From CAHJXF01 sp038225855 (GTDB lineage: Bacteria; Pseudomonadota; Gammaproteobacteria; Burkholderiales; Burkholderiaceae_D), in assembly GCA_038225855.1 (NCBI GenBank), contig JBBRQU010000001.1, positions 124,001-188,000 on the forward strand: 64,000 nt of DNA, read 5' to 3'. Under the pieces are notes generated by a model. The model did not search any database. It was not told the DNA's origin and saw only the letters and a list, made by a program, of their open reading frames with translations. Shown in pieces: positions 8,288 through 18,018 of this stretch; within the stretch, counting starts at the first letter, position 1; each line of letters starts with the position of its first letter. A program made the position numbers and the translations under genes.

Positions 8288-10534
8288 ATGCCACGCAAGC
8301 TCTTCGTCACCACCGCGCTTCCCTACGCCAACGCGCCGTTTCACATCGGCCACATGATGGAGTACATCCAGGCCGACATCTGGGTGCGCTTCATGCGGAT
8401 GCGGGGACATCGGATCGCGTTCGTGGGCGCCGATGACGCGCACGGCGCGCCGATCATGATCGCGGCCGAGAAGGCCGGCAAGACGCCGCGCGAATTCGTC
8501 GGCGAGATCGCGGCCGACCGGCAGCGCTACTTCGACGGCTACTACCTCGACTTCGATCACTGGCATTCGACCGACTCCGAGGAGAACGTCGAACTGTCGC
8601 AGAGCATCTATCGCGCATTGAAGGCCAACGAACTGATCGCGACGCGCGAGGTCGAGCAGTTCTTCGACCCGGTCAAGAACATGTTCCTGCCGGATCGCTA
8701 CATCAAGGGCGAGTGCCCGGTATGCCATGCGAAGGACCAGTATGGCGACTCGTGCGAGGTGTGCGGCTCGGTCTATACGCCCACCGATCTCATCGATCCT
8801 TATTCGGTGTTGACGGGTGCGACGCCGCTATTGAAATCGTCGGAGCATTTTTTCTTCAGGCTGTCGGACCCGCGCTGCGTGAACTTTCTCAAGGCGTGGA
8901 CCGCGAGCCTGTCGACGACCAGCGGCGGCCAGCGTCTGCAGGCAGAGGTCAGGAACAAGGCGAGCGAATGGCTGCGCGGCAAGAGCGAAGACGCGGACGC
9001 GGCGGGCGCCCACACGGCGACCAACGCGGCCAACAGGCGCGAAGGCGGCCTCGCCGACTGGGACATCTCGCGCGACGAGCCCTACTTCGGCATTCCGATT
9101 CCGGACGCGCCCGGCAAATATTTTTATGTCTGGCTCGATGCGCCGGTGGGCTATCTGGCCGCATTGAAGAGTTACTTCGATTCGGGCAAGGCCGCGGCCG
9201 ACGGACACACGCAGACGTTCGATGAATTCATCGCCGATGAAGGCGTCGAGCAGGTGCACTTCATCGGCAAGGACATCATCTATTTCCACACGCTGTTCTG
9301 GCCGGCGATGCTGCGCTTCTCGGACCGCAAGACGCCCGACGCGATCTACGTGCACGGCTTCATCACCGTGTCGGGCGAGAAGATGTCCAAGAGCCGCGGC
9401 ACGGGCCTGTCGCCGCTGCGCTATCTCGAACTGGGCATGAATCCCGAATGGCTGCGCTATTACATCGCGGCCAAGTTGAACGCTCGCATCGAAGACATCG
9501 ACTTCAATCCGGACGACTTCGTCGCGCGCGTCAACAGCGACCTGATCGGCAAGTACGTCAACATCGCGAGCCGCGCGGCGGGCTTCATCGCTAAGCATTT
9601 CAATGGGCGGCTCTACGAAGAAGCCGATGTCGCGCGCGACGGCTTCGCCAGCGAGTTGCGCGACGAGTCTCGCGAGATCGCGCATGCGATCGAAGCGCGC
9701 GAATACGGTAAGGCGATCCGGCTCGTGATGGAACTGGCCGACGCAACCAACGGCTTCTTCGACATGGCCAAGCCGTGGATGCTCGCGAAGTCGACCGATC
9801 CGGCCGACCGCCCGCATCTGCATCGCGTATGCACGCAGACGCTCGAATGTTTTCGGGTGCTGACCATTTATCTGAAAGCATTCCTGCCGCATCTCGCGAG
9901 CGAGGCGGAAATATTTCTCGGCCTCGAAGCGCAGCAGTGGTCCGACATCGATACGCCGCTCGTGCCGGGTGCGAAAATCCATTCGTATCGGCATCTGATG
10001 GCGCGTGTCGATCCCAAAATGCTCGACGCATTGTTCGAGCCTGCGCCGGCGCACACTGCTGTGCCGGTTTCAGATGCGCCGCATACCCCACCAGCCGCAA
10101 TGATCGAAACCTCAACCGTAGTGCAGCCCCCGACCGAGTCGACAGTCGACCCCGCAGCCCTCAAAGATAAAAGCGACACGATCGTCATCGATGATTTCGC
10201 GAAGGTCGATCTGCGCGTTGCGAAGATCGTCGCGGCCGAAAAGGTCGACGGCTCGACCAAGCTGTTGCGTCTCACGCTCGACATCGGCGAGCGCGACGAG
10301 CACGGCGCCCCGCTCACGCGCAATGTGTTCGCGGGAATCCAGAGCGCGTACGCCCCCGAGCAACTCGCCGGCAAGATGACCGTGATGGTCGCCAACCTCG
10401 CGCCGCGCAAGATGAAGTTCGGCGTGTCCGAAGGCATGGTGCTCGCCGCCAGCGCCGCCGATGAAAAAGCCGAGCCGGGACTTTTCATCCTCGAGCCGCA
10501 CGAAGGCGCTGCGCCCGGCATGCGGGTGCGTTGA
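8288..10534 (+). CDS. metG: Methionyl-tRNA synthetase with C-terminal tRNA-binding domain
   Basis: This class I aminoacyl-tRNA synthetase charges tRNA-Met in the cytosol. The nucleotide-binding HIGH motif is at residues 19-22. The zinc-knuckle cysteines CPVC and CEVC follow near 143-162, and KMSKS is at 365-369. After the anticodon-binding helical domain comes a variable linker (~590-640). An EMAP II-like OB-fold domain (DFAKVDLRVAKIVAAEKV onward) completes 748 residues, so this is the long, dimeric MetG type. The start MPRKLFVTTALPYANA fits the family; the in-frame ATG at 8273 would add five residues. Confidence 0.98.
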   Translation: MPRKLFVTTALPYANAPFHIGHMMEYIQADIWVRFMRMRGHRIAFVGADDAHGAPIMIAAEKAGKTPREFVGEIAADRQRYFDGYYLDFDHWHSTDSEENVELSQSIYRALKANELIATREVEQFFDPVKNMFLPDRYIKGECPVCHAKDQYGDSCEVCGSVYTPTDLIDPYSVLTGATPLLKSSEHFFFRLSDPRCVNFLKAWTASLSTTSGGQRLQAEVRNKASEWLRGKSEDADAAGAHTATNAANRREGGLADWDISRDEPYFGIPIPDAPGKYFYVWLDAPVGYLAALKSYFDSGKAAADGHTQTFDEFIADEGVEQVHFIGKDIIYFHTLFWPAMLRFSDRKTPDAIYVHGFITVSGEKMSKSRGTGLSPLRYLELGMNPEWLRYYIAAKLNARIEDIDFNPDDFVARVNSDLIGKYVNIASRAAGFIAKHFNGRLYEEADVARDGFASELRDESREIAHAIEAREYGKAIRLVMELADATNGFFDMAKPWMLAKSTDPADRPHLHRVCTQTLECFRVLTIYLKAFLPHLASEAEIFLGLEAQQWSDIDTPLVPGAKIHSYRHLMARVDPKMLDALFEPAPAHTAVPVSDAPHTPPAAMIETSTVVQPPTESTVDPAALKDKSDTIVIDDFAKVDLRVAKIVAAEKVDGSTKLLRLTLDIGERDEHGAPLTRNVFAGIQSAYAPEQLAGKMTVMVANLAPRKMKFGVSEGMVLAASAADEKAEPGLFILEPHEGAAPGMRVR

Positions 10535-10583
10535 TGAACAACCAACACTACCGGAGACGGTCGATGACTCGCCGTTCAACATC

Positions 10584-11558
10584 ATGAAGGCCGTGCTCTG
10601 CAGGCAGCACGGATTGCCCGATACGCTCGAACTCGCCGATCTGCCGTCGCCCGAGCCGGGTCCCGGTCAGGTGCTGATCGCAGTCAAGGCCGCGGGCGTG
10701 AATTTTCCCGACACGCTGATCATCCAGAACAAGTATCAGTTCAAGCCGGCCTTGCCGTTCTCGCCGGGTGGTGAACTGGCCGGAACGATCACCGCGGTCG
10801 GCCCCGACGTCAAAGGCTACGAGGTCGGTCAGAACGTGATCGCGTTCACCGGATGGGGCGCGTTCGCCGAAGAAGTCGTTGCAGATGCAATCAAGTTGAT
10901 GCCGATTCCACCCGGCGTGCCGTTCGACATCGCCGCGTCGTTCGTGATGACTTACGGAACGTCGTATCACGCGCTGAAAGACCGCGCGGCGCTGAAGGCC
11001 GGCGAGACGCTGCTCGTGCTCGGAGCCGCGGGAGGCGTCGGCCTCGCCGCGGTCGAACTCGGCAAGGCGCTCGGCGCGCGCGTGATCGCGGCCGCGTCCA
11101 GCGACGAGAAGCTCGCGGTGTGCAAGGAGCACGGCGCCGACGAGACGATCAACTACTCGACCGAGGATCTGCGCGAACGCATCAAGGCTCTGACCGAAGG
11201 CAAGGGCGTCGATGTGATCTACGATCCGGTCGGCGGCGGGTACACCGAGCCGGCATTGCGCAGCATGGCGTGGCGCGGACGTCTTCTCGTAGTCGGCTTT
11301 GCCAATGGCGAGATTCCCAGCATTGCGCTCAACCTCACTCTGCTGAAAGGCTGTTCGATCGTCGGCGTGTTCTGGGGCGAGTATGTGAAGCGCGAGCCAA
11401 AGTCGAATGCGAAGGACCTGATGGAGTTGGTCGGCATGATGCAGGCGGGAACGATCAAGCCGTTGGTCTCCGCGCGCTACCCGTTCTCAAAGGCAGCCGA
11501 TGCGTTGAATGCGGTGATGCAGAGGAAGGTCACGGGAAAGATTGTCCTCGTGCCATAG
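10584..11558 (+). CDS. NADPH:quinone oxidoreductase, zinc-independent MDR family
   Basis: The 324 residues belong to the medium-chain dehydrogenase/reductase superfamily. The zinc-ligand cysteines of alcohol dehydrogenases are missing. The N-terminal GroES-like domain carries GVNFPDTLIIQ, and the Rossmann fold has LVLGAAGGVGLAAVELGKALGARVI (about residues 140-165), then ASSDEKL as the NADPH-selecting loop. Such Qor-type enzymes reduce quinones or enals with NADPH in the cytosol. The start is MKAVLCRQHG, 49 bases after metG. An acyl-CoA dehydrogenase gene follows in the same direction beyond a type A repeat. Confidence 0.92.
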   Translation: MKAVLCRQHGLPDTLELADLPSPEPGPGQVLIAVKAAGVNFPDTLIIQNKYQFKPALPFSPGGELAGTITAVGPDVKGYEVGQNVIAFTGWGAFAEEVVADAIKLMPIPPGVPFDIAASFVMTYGTSYHALKDRAALKAGETLLVLGAAGGVGLAAVELGKALGARVIAAASSDEKLAVCKEHGADETINYSTEDLRERIKALTEGKGVDVIYDPVGGGYTEPALRSMAWRGRLLVVGFANGEIPSIALNLTLLKGCSIVGVFWGEYVKREPKSNAKDLMELVGMMQAGTIKPLVSARYPFSKAADALNAVMQRKVTGKIVLVP

Positions 11559-11562
11559 TGCT

Positions 11563-11638
11563 GTCGTTCCCGCGAACGCGGGAACCCAGCGGCGTTGAAC
11601 GTAAGAAGACACTGGGTCCCCGCGTTCGCGGGGACGAC
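11563..11638. repeat. Type A palindromic repeat, two arms
   Basis: The best-conserved copy in the window: GTCGTTCCCGCGAACGCGGG, then GAACCCAG, a spacer of about 25 bases, CTGGGT, and CCCCGCGTTCGCGGGGACGA plus C. It begins five bases after the stop of the oxidoreductase gene and lies between two genes in the same direction. Confidence 0.92.
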
Positions 11639-11653
11639 AAGCGGAAAGCACAC

Positions 11654-12931
11654 ATGAACTTCGACTACACCCCCAAGGTCCAGGAACTGCGCGCGCGTCT
11701 GCTCGCGTTCATGGACGAACACGTCTACCCGAACGAGCATCGCTTTCATGAAGAGATCGAAACGAATCGCGCGAACGGCAATGCATGGATACCGACCAAG
11801 CTCATCGAGGAGCTGAAGCCTAAGGCGCGCGCCGCGGGACTGTGGAATCTCTTCCTGCCGTTCTCGAAACGCGTCCCGGAAGGGCTGACCAATCTCGAAT
11901 ATGCGCCCCTCTGCGAAATCATGGGACGCGTGCATTTCGCGCCCGAAATCTTCAACTGCTCGGCGCCCGACACCGGCAACATGGAGACGCTGGAACGCTA
12001 TGCGTCCGAAGACGTCAAGCGCACCTGGCTCGACCCGCTCTTGCGCGGCGAGATTCGTTCGGCCTTCCTGATGACCGAGCCTGCGGTCGCGTCGTCGGAT
12101 GCGACCAACATCCAGTGCTCGATGACGAAGGACGGCGACGACTACGTCATCAACGGTCGCAAGTGGTGGTCCTCGGGCGCGGGCGATCCGCGCTGCACGG
12201 TGTACATCGTGATGGGCAAGACCAATGCCGATGCGGGGCGGCACGAGCAGCAGTCGATGATCGTCGTTGCAGCGAACTCGCCGGGCATCGAGGTGCTGCG
12301 CCCGCTCACGGTGTTCGGCTACGACGACGCGCCGCACGGACACATGGAAGTCGATCTGAAGGACGTGCGCGTTCCGGCCGCGAACATACTGCTGGGCGAA
12401 GGTCGCGGCTTCGAGATCGCGCAAGGTCGGTTAGGCCCGGGGCGCATCCATCACTGCATGCGCCTCGTCGGCGTGGCAGAGCGCGCTCTCGAACTGATGT
12501 GCAAGCGATCATTGGAACGCGTGGCCTTCGGCAAGAAAATCGCCGAGCAGGGCGTGACCCTGGAGCGCATCGCCGAGGCGCGCTGCATGATCGACCAGGC
12601 GCGCTTCCTCACGCTCAACGCGGCCTTCAAGATGGACACGGTCGGCAACAAGATCGCCAGGTCGGAGATCGCGATGATCAAGGTGGTCGCACCCAACGTG
12701 GCGTGTCAGGTGCTCGACTGGGCGATCCAGATGCACGGCGGCGGCGGCGTGTGCGGCGACTTCCCGATCGCAATGATGTACGCGCATTCGCGCACGCTGC
12801 GGCTGGCCGATGGGCCTGACGAGGTGCATCGCGTCGCGGTCGCAAAATTCGAGCTCTCGAAGCACATGACGATTCCCGCCGGGAGAGGTAAGCACGCGTC
12901 GCTCGAAGAGATGCCGGTCACGCGCGGGTGA
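11654..12931 (+). CDS. Acyl-CoA dehydrogenase, ACAD10/11-like
   Basis: This is a 425-residue FAD-dependent acyl-CoA dehydrogenase. Seen in order: the helical N-domain (MNFDYTPKVQELRARLLAF); SAFLMTEPAVASSDATNI, the FAD-contacting strand region near residue 140; the beta domain (INGRKWWSSGAGDPRC); and the C-terminal helical domain with GRIHHCMRLVG and QMHGGGGVCGDFP. The pattern is that of the ACAD10/11-like subgroup, which takes long-chain or hydroxylated acyl-CoAs. It probably oxidises an acyl-CoA to the 2-enoyl-CoA, passing electrons to ETF. The ATG at 11654 lies just after the type A repeat. No other beta-oxidation gene adjoins it. Confidence 0.94.
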   Translation: MNFDYTPKVQELRARLLAFMDEHVYPNEHRFHEEIETNRANGNAWIPTKLIEELKPKARAAGLWNLFLPFSKRVPEGLTNLEYAPLCEIMGRVHFAPEIFNCSAPDTGNMETLERYASEDVKRTWLDPLLRGEIRSAFLMTEPAVASSDATNIQCSMTKDGDDYVINGRKWWSSGAGDPRCTVYIVMGKTNADAGRHEQQSMIVVAANSPGIEVLRPLTVFGYDDAPHGHMEVDLKDVRVPAANILLGEGRGFEIAQGRLGPGRIHHCMRLVGVAERALELMCKRSLERVAFGKKIAEQGVTLERIAEARCMIDQARFLTLNAAFKMDTVGNKIARSEIAMIKVVAPNVACQVLDWAIQMHGGGGVCGDFPIAMMYAHSRTLRLADGPDEVHRVAVAKFELSKHMTIPAGRGKHASLEEMPVTRG

Positions 12932-12984
12932 CTTCTCGGTGATGAAATGGGCGGGCCCCGTCCGTTGAAACTTGGAGCACTGCC

Positions 12985-13800
12985 ATGAATCCGAACAAGA
13001 CACTCTGGGAAAAAGGCGACTTCACGCGTCTCGCGCAGACGATGAGAGAAAGCGGCGAAGCCTTGGTCAAGGCGATTGGCGTCACCAAGAATCTCAAGGT
13101 GTTGGACCTTGGATGCGGCGACGGCACTACGGCGATACCCGCAGCGCAACTCGGCGCAGATGTGCTGGGGGTCGACATCGCCAAAAACCTGGTCGAGGCG
13201 GGTAACAAGCGCGCGCAACAATACGGCTTTGCGAACTGCCGGTTCGAGGAAGGCGATGCATCTGACCTGCATCAGCTTGACCACGATACGTTCGATCTCG
13301 TCGTCAGCATCTTCGGCGCCATGTTCGCGCCAAGGCCGACTGACGTTGCCAAGGAGATGGTCCGCGTGACCCGACCCGGCGGTCGGATCATCATGGGGAA
13401 CTGGATTCCGAACGATCCCACTCTGGTCGCGCAGATTCTGAAAATCAGTTCGGCGTATTCGCCGCCGCCTCCTGAAGGTTTCATCAGCCCCATGACATGG
13501 GGAATCGAGAATAACGTGCTGGAACGATTTGCAGCCGCGGGAGTTTCGCGAGAGGCGGTTTCGTTCAGCAAGGACACCTATGTCTTCAATTTCCGCGGTG
13601 GCCCGATGGAGTTCGTCAACGAATTCAGAAAATACTATGGGCCTACGATGAACGCGTTCGAAGCGGCAGAACGGGATGGCCGGGCCGAATTGCTCAAGAC
13701 GGAATTGGAAGAGTTGTTCAAGAGCCAGAACCGGAGCGCGAGCGAGGCGCTCACGTCAATCCCGGCGACCTTCCTGCGCGTGATGGTTTCGGTCCCCTAG
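12985..13800 (+). CDS. Class I SAM-dependent methyltransferase
   Basis: A 271-residue soluble protein with the SAM-binding motif I VLDLGCGDGTTAI at about residues 38-50. An acidic residue ends strand 2 (GVDIAKNLVEAG), GDASDL is motif II-like, and the post-motif region VTRPGGRIIMGNWIP (~133-147) is of UbiE/Methyltransf_11 type. The substrate is unknown; related proteins are often annotated UbiE/COQ5-like without proof. It follows the acyl-CoA dehydrogenase by 53 bases, in the same direction. Confidence 0.87.
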   Translation: MNPNKTLWEKGDFTRLAQTMRESGEALVKAIGVTKNLKVLDLGCGDGTTAIPAAQLGADVLGVDIAKNLVEAGNKRAQQYGFANCRFEEGDASDLHQLDHDTFDLVVSIFGAMFAPRPTDVAKEMVRVTRPGGRIIMGNWIPNDPTLVAQILKISSAYSPPPPEGFISPMTWGIENNVLERFAAAGVSREAVSFSKDTYVFNFRGGPMEFVNEFRKYYGPTMNAFEAAERDGRAELLKTELEELFKSQNRSASEALTSIPATFLRVMVSVP

Positions 13801-13880
13801 CGTTTTCGATTTGCCGTGCACGGTAAACGCAAGATGCTCGCCGTGGACTTCTGACTCGCACATTCACTCCAGGACGCTTC

Positions 13881-14666
13881 CTACTTCAGCCATTTGTCCA
13901 TCACACCGCCGTACTCGCCGGTGACCTTGGCCAGATGCAGCCACTGGTCTATGAACGCCTTGAAGGCCACGTCGTCTCTCGGCAACAGATAGGCTTTCTC
14001 GCTGTACTGCAAGGGCTTGTCGATCGGCACCGGACAAAGCGCCGGTCGCAGCTTGTGCTGCATCAAGGTCTCGGACGCATCGGTGATCATCACGTCGGCG
14101 CGACCGGCGACGATCTCGTCGAAGATCGTCACGTTGTCGGGATAGACGCGGATCTGCGCCTGCTTGAGATTGGCCTTGGCATAGCGCTCGTTGGTGCCGC
14201 CGGGATTGACGATCGCGCGCACTTCGGGCCTGTCTATCTGCGCGAGCGATGCGTACTTGCCCACGTCCGCGCAGCGCACGATGGGCGCCTTGCCGTCGAT
14301 CATCGTCATCGTGCTGAAGGCCGCGCGCATCTGCCGGTCGAGCGTCACCGAGATGCCGCCCATCGCGACGTCGCACATGCCGGACGTGAAGTCGTTCAGG
14401 AGCGTCGGCCACGATGTCTTGACGAAACGTGGCCTGGCTTTCAGAGCCGTGGCGAGGGACTGAGCGAGATCGACATCGGCGCCTTCGAACTGTCCGTCGG
14501 CGCGCAGGAAACTGAAGGGCTTGTAGTCGCCGGTCAGGCAGACGCGCAACTCGCCGCTGTCGCGGATGCGGTCGAGCGCGGAGCCCGTCGATGCTCCCTG
14601 GCTTTGCGCATGCGCGGCCGTGATCGCCAGAAGGCTCATGGCCACGATCGAAATCAAGAGCTTCAT
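13881..14666 (-). CDS. pheC: Cyclohexadienyl dehydratase (arogenate/prephenate dehydratase), periplasmic
   Basis: An exported 261-residue protein of the periplasmic solute-binding fold that converts prephenate to phenylpyruvate or arogenate to phenylalanine. The start at 14666 has GAGGAAA upstream and opens with a signal peptide ending near AHAQ. PheC-type landmarks are present: GDYKPFSF, TSWPTLLNDF, VNPGGTNERYAKANLK, PDNVTIFDEIV and EKAYLLPRDD. TDASETLMQ carries the glutamate at the position of the catalytic Glu of Pseudomonas PheC. An ordinary amino-acid-binding protein is the alternative, but the TSWP and PGGTNE segments favour PheC. No ABC permease or ATPase gene is nearby, which also fits an enzyme. 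Confidence 0.85.
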   Translation of the reverse strand: MKLLISIVAMSLLAITAAHAQSQGASTGSALDRIRDSGELRVCLTGDYKPFSFLRADGQFEGADVDLAQSLATALKARPRFVKTSWPTLLNDFTSGMCDVAMGGISVTLDRQMRAAFSTMTMIDGKAPIVRCADVGKYASLAQIDRPEVRAIVNPGGTNERYAKANLKQAQIRVYPDNVTIFDEIVAGRADVMITDASETLMQHKLRPALCPVPIDKPLQYSEKAYLLPRDDVAFKAFIDQWLHLAKVTGEYGGVMDKWLK

Positions 14667-14784
14667 CGTCGTTTCCTCGAGGTTGGTTTGTTGAAGCGCC
14701 CGATCATAAGCCGAGGTCGACGCAACACGATAGAATCGCGCTCGCTTCACGCGCTCGCTTCATTCACGCACGCATAGCCAAACC

Positions 14785-14973
14785 ATGTACGTATCCGAAA
14801 TCACCCGCTTCATCGAAGCATTGAAAGCGGAGAACCCGCGCATCGTCGCCGACCAGGCGAAGGGTCGCGCGATCTGGTGGGATAAGAAGCCACAGACCTC
14901 CGACGAAGCCGAGCGCGTCGCCGAGTCGCGTGTGCCACAGCCCGGCTACGTGTACCAGACCAAGCTCAAGTGA
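14785..14973 (+). CDS. DUF3460 family small protein
   Basis: A 62-residue protein starting MYVSEITRFIEALKAENP and ending PGYVYQTKLK. It matches the short DUF3460 family that occurs in betaproteobacteria just upstream of scpA. Its function is unknown. Its last codons overlap the GTG start of scpA by four bases (GTGA), so the two are translationally coupled. It is divergent from pheC across a 118-base gap. Confidence 0.9.
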   Translation: MYVSEITRFIEALKAENPRIVADQAKGRAIWWDKKPQTSDEAERVAESRVPQPGYVYQTKLK

Positions 14974-15845
14974 TCGTGCTTCCGGGGCAACCGCTCCGCT
15001 CTTCGGACCCCACGCGTACCTTGCCGCCGCCCGCATCGGTCGATAGCACGCCCGACACGACTGACGGCCTCGCGTTCGCGCGCCTCTATGGCGAACCGCT
15101 GTTCGCGATGCCGCAGGATCTGTACATCCCGCCCGATGCGCTCGAGGTCTTTCTCGAAGCCTTCGAAGGTCCACTGGACCTCTTGCTGTACCTGATCAGG
15201 AAGCAGAACTTCAACGTCCTCGACATTCCGATGGCCGAGGTCACGCGACAGTACCTCGGCTACATCGAGCAGATACGCAAGAGCAACCTCGAACTCGCGG
15301 GCGAGTATCTGCTGATGGCCGCGATGCTGATCGAGATCAAGTCGCGCATGCTGTTGCCGGTCAGAAAAAGCGCTTCCAGCGGCGAGGCCGAAGACCCGCG
15401 CGCAGAACTGGTCAGACGGCTCGTCGAATACGAACGCATGAAGCTCGCCGCATTGCAGGTCGATGCGTTGCCCACCATCGGACGCGACTTCATCGTCGCT
15501 GCCGCGACCATAGCCGACACGGTCGAAAAGGTATGGCCCGACGTCCATGTCGCCGACCTTCAGGCGGCATGGGCCGATGTACTGCGGCGTGCGCACCTCG
15601 TCGCGCACCATCGCATCCGACGCGAAGAGCTGTCGGTGCGTGAGCACATGACGCACATCCTGCGGCGCCTGAAGGAGGCGCGCTTCGTCGAGTTCAGCGA
15701 TCTCTTCGAATCGGGCCGCGGCGTGCAGGTGGCGATCGTCACCTTCCTCGCATTGCTCGAGCTCGCGCGTGAGTTGCTCGTCGAAGTCACGCAGGGCGAG
15801 GCGTATGCGCCGATCTATGTGAAGCTGGCGTTCGCGCCGAACTGA
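14970..15845 (+). CDS. scpA: Segregation and condensation protein A
   Basis: ScpA is the kleisin subunit of the SMC-ScpAB complex that compacts and segregates the chromosome. The family core begins at about residue 60 with LEVFLEAFEGPLDLLLYLIR, followed by DIPMAEVTRQYLGYI and the SMC-contact helix region ELAGEYLLMAAMLIEIKSR. The C-terminal winged-helix domain ends near VKLAFAPN; 291 residues is normal for a betaproteobacterium. It starts with GTG overlapping the DUF3460 stop codon. scpB is not in the window. Confidence 0.95.
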   Translation: MIVLPGQPLRSSDPTRTLPPPASVDSTPDTTDGLAFARLYGEPLFAMPQDLYIPPDALEVFLEAFEGPLDLLLYLIRKQNFNVLDIPMAEVTRQYLGYIEQIRKSNLELAGEYLLMAAMLIEIKSRMLLPVRKSASSGEAEDPRAELVRRLVEYERMKLAALQVDALPTIGRDFIVAAATIADTVEKVWPDVHVADLQAAWADVLRRAHLVAHHRIRREELSVREHMTHILRRLKEARFVEFSDLFESGRGVQVAIVTFLALLELARELLVEVTQGEAYAPIYVKLAFAPN

Positions 15846-15847
15846 CC

Positions 15848-15919
15848 GTCGTCCCCGCGAAAGCGGGGACCCAGTGGCTCGCTTTGACGACACTTGATTC
15901 CCGCGTTCGCGGGAACGAC
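15848..15919. repeat. Type A palindromic repeat, two arms
   Basis: GTCGTCCCCGCGAAAGCGGG on the left and TTCCCGCGTTCGCGGGAACG plus AC on the right. It fills the 82-base gap between the convergent scpA and aceA genes, where it can serve as a bidirectional hairpin terminator. Confidence 0.92.
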
Positions 15920-15927
15920 GTGCTCGC

Positions 15928-17244
<1,317 letters not shown>

Positions 17245-17290
17245 GCTGGGCTCCATCGTTGACAAGGCAAATGCAAAAAATGCTTGAACG

Positions 17291-17319
17291 ATGGTAAACA
17301 AATTGACGCTCGGTAACAA
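17291..17319 (-). promoter_or_regulatory. Candidate sigma-70 promoter of aceA
   Basis: On the minus strand TTGTTA (-35, 17319-17314) and TACCAT (-10, 17296-17291) are separated by 17 bases, about 47 bases upstream of the aceA start. The region is strikingly AT-rich against its neighbours. The boxes match the consensus only partly. Confidence 0.45.
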
Positions 17320-17326
17320 GTGATAT

Positions 17327-17340
17327 GTCTTATATAAGAC
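17327..17340. promoter_or_regulatory. Perfect 14-bp palindrome upstream of aceA, candidate operator
   Basis: GTCTTATATAAGAC is its own reverse complement and lies seven bases upstream of the proposed -35 box of aceA. Its size and symmetry suit a dimeric regulator, for example of the GntR type. No candidate regulator gene is adjacent, so the partner is unknown. Confidence 0.6.
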
Positions 17341-17387
17341 TAAAAACTTAATCCTTATTGTTCAGTATTTTAGCTATTGTATTTTGC

Positions 17388-17411
17388 ATCGTGGAGAACG
17401 TTTTCCACGAT
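17388..17411. repeat. Inverted repeat between aceA and rraA
   Basis: ATCGTGGA and TCCACGAT form an 8-bp perfect inverted repeat around GAACGTTT. It is 38 bases past the rraA stop and 144 bases before aceA. It may be the rraA terminator hairpin, though no T-run follows, or a second regulatory site for aceA. Confidence 0.5.
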
Positions 17412-17448
17412 ACGGGACAACATAGTGCTCCGCAGCAGAGGCTGTCGC

Positions 17449-17964
17449 TCAATCCGGGCGCATCGAAAGCGCCTCGTTCGACACGATGATTCCATCCGCG
17501 TCCGCGTAGATGTGCGCGCCCGGTTCGATGGTCACCCCGGAGAATTGCACGCTTACGTCCCGCTCTCCTTCGCCCTCTTTGCGGGCTCTGCGAGGTTGCA
17601 GCGCACGCGCACGAATCGCGATTTCGGCCTCGTTCAATTCATCCACGTCGCGCACGGCGCCGTGAACGACCACGCCCGCCCATCCGTTCGCAGCCGCAAA
17701 GTTCGCCAGGTTGCCGCCGAGCAAAGCGACCTCGAGGCTGCCTCTGCCATCGACGACCAGCACTCTTCCATGGCCGGGCTGCTGTAGGGCTTCGCGCACG
17801 AGCGCGTTGTCTTCGAAGACGGCGAGCGTCGACGCGGGTCCGTGAAAGCGCTTCCTGCGGCCTAGCGAGAGATAGCCGGACTCGACGACTTGAATGCGGC
17901 CATCGAGCAACCGGTCTTCGTAGGCATCGCACAGGTCGCAGGTCGAGAAAGACGTCATTGCCAT
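17449..17964 (-). CDS. RraA family protein (HMG/CHA aldolase-like or RNase E inhibitor-like)
   Basis: A 171-residue protein of the RraA/HMG-aldolase fold. Visible family segments are TCDLCDAYED at the start, KRFHGPASTL, GRVLVVDGRGSLEVALLGGNLA (the conserved G-x-x-LGGNLA region) and GWAGVVVHGAVRDVDELNE. The last contains the RDxxE/D residues that bind a divalent metal in 4-hydroxy-4-methyl-2-oxoglutarate aldolases. E. coli RraA instead inhibits RNase E; sequence alone does not decide. The ATG at 17964 lies directly behind the terminator at 17970. The ATG two codons later has AGGA at better spacing and may be the true start. Confidence 0.88.
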   Translation of the reverse strand: MAMTSFSTCDLCDAYEDRLLDGRIQVVESGYLSLGRRKRFHGPASTLAVFEDNALVREALQQPGHGRVLVVDGRGSLEVALLGGNLANFAAANGWAGVVVHGAVRDVDELNEAEIAIRARALQPRRARKEGEGERDVSVQFSGVTIEPGAHIYADADGIIVSNEALSMRPD

Positions 17965-17969
17965 TCCTG

Positions 17970-17993
17970 AAAAAAAGGCCGCGATTCGCGGCC
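17970..17993 (-). terminator. Intrinsic terminator after the flavoprotein gene at 18019
   Basis: Read on the minus strand, GGCCGCG-AAT-CGCGGCC forms a 7-bp perfect stem with a 3-base loop, followed at once by seven T. It lies 25 bases past the stop of the flavoprotein gene and only six bases before the rraA ATG. Confidence 0.88.
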
Positions 17994-18018
17994 ATGCATT
18001 GCATCGAAACGAGATCGA

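Noticed and set aside
6754..8436. 560-codon plus-strand frame opposite dcd and mobB
   Set aside because: Shadow of dcd and mobB that also translates a type A repeat.
13881..14666. Amino-acid ABC transporter binding protein
   Set aside because: No permease or ATPase gene is adjacent, and the TSWP, PGGTNE, PDNVTIF and EKAYLLPRD segments fit cyclohexadienyl dehydratase better.
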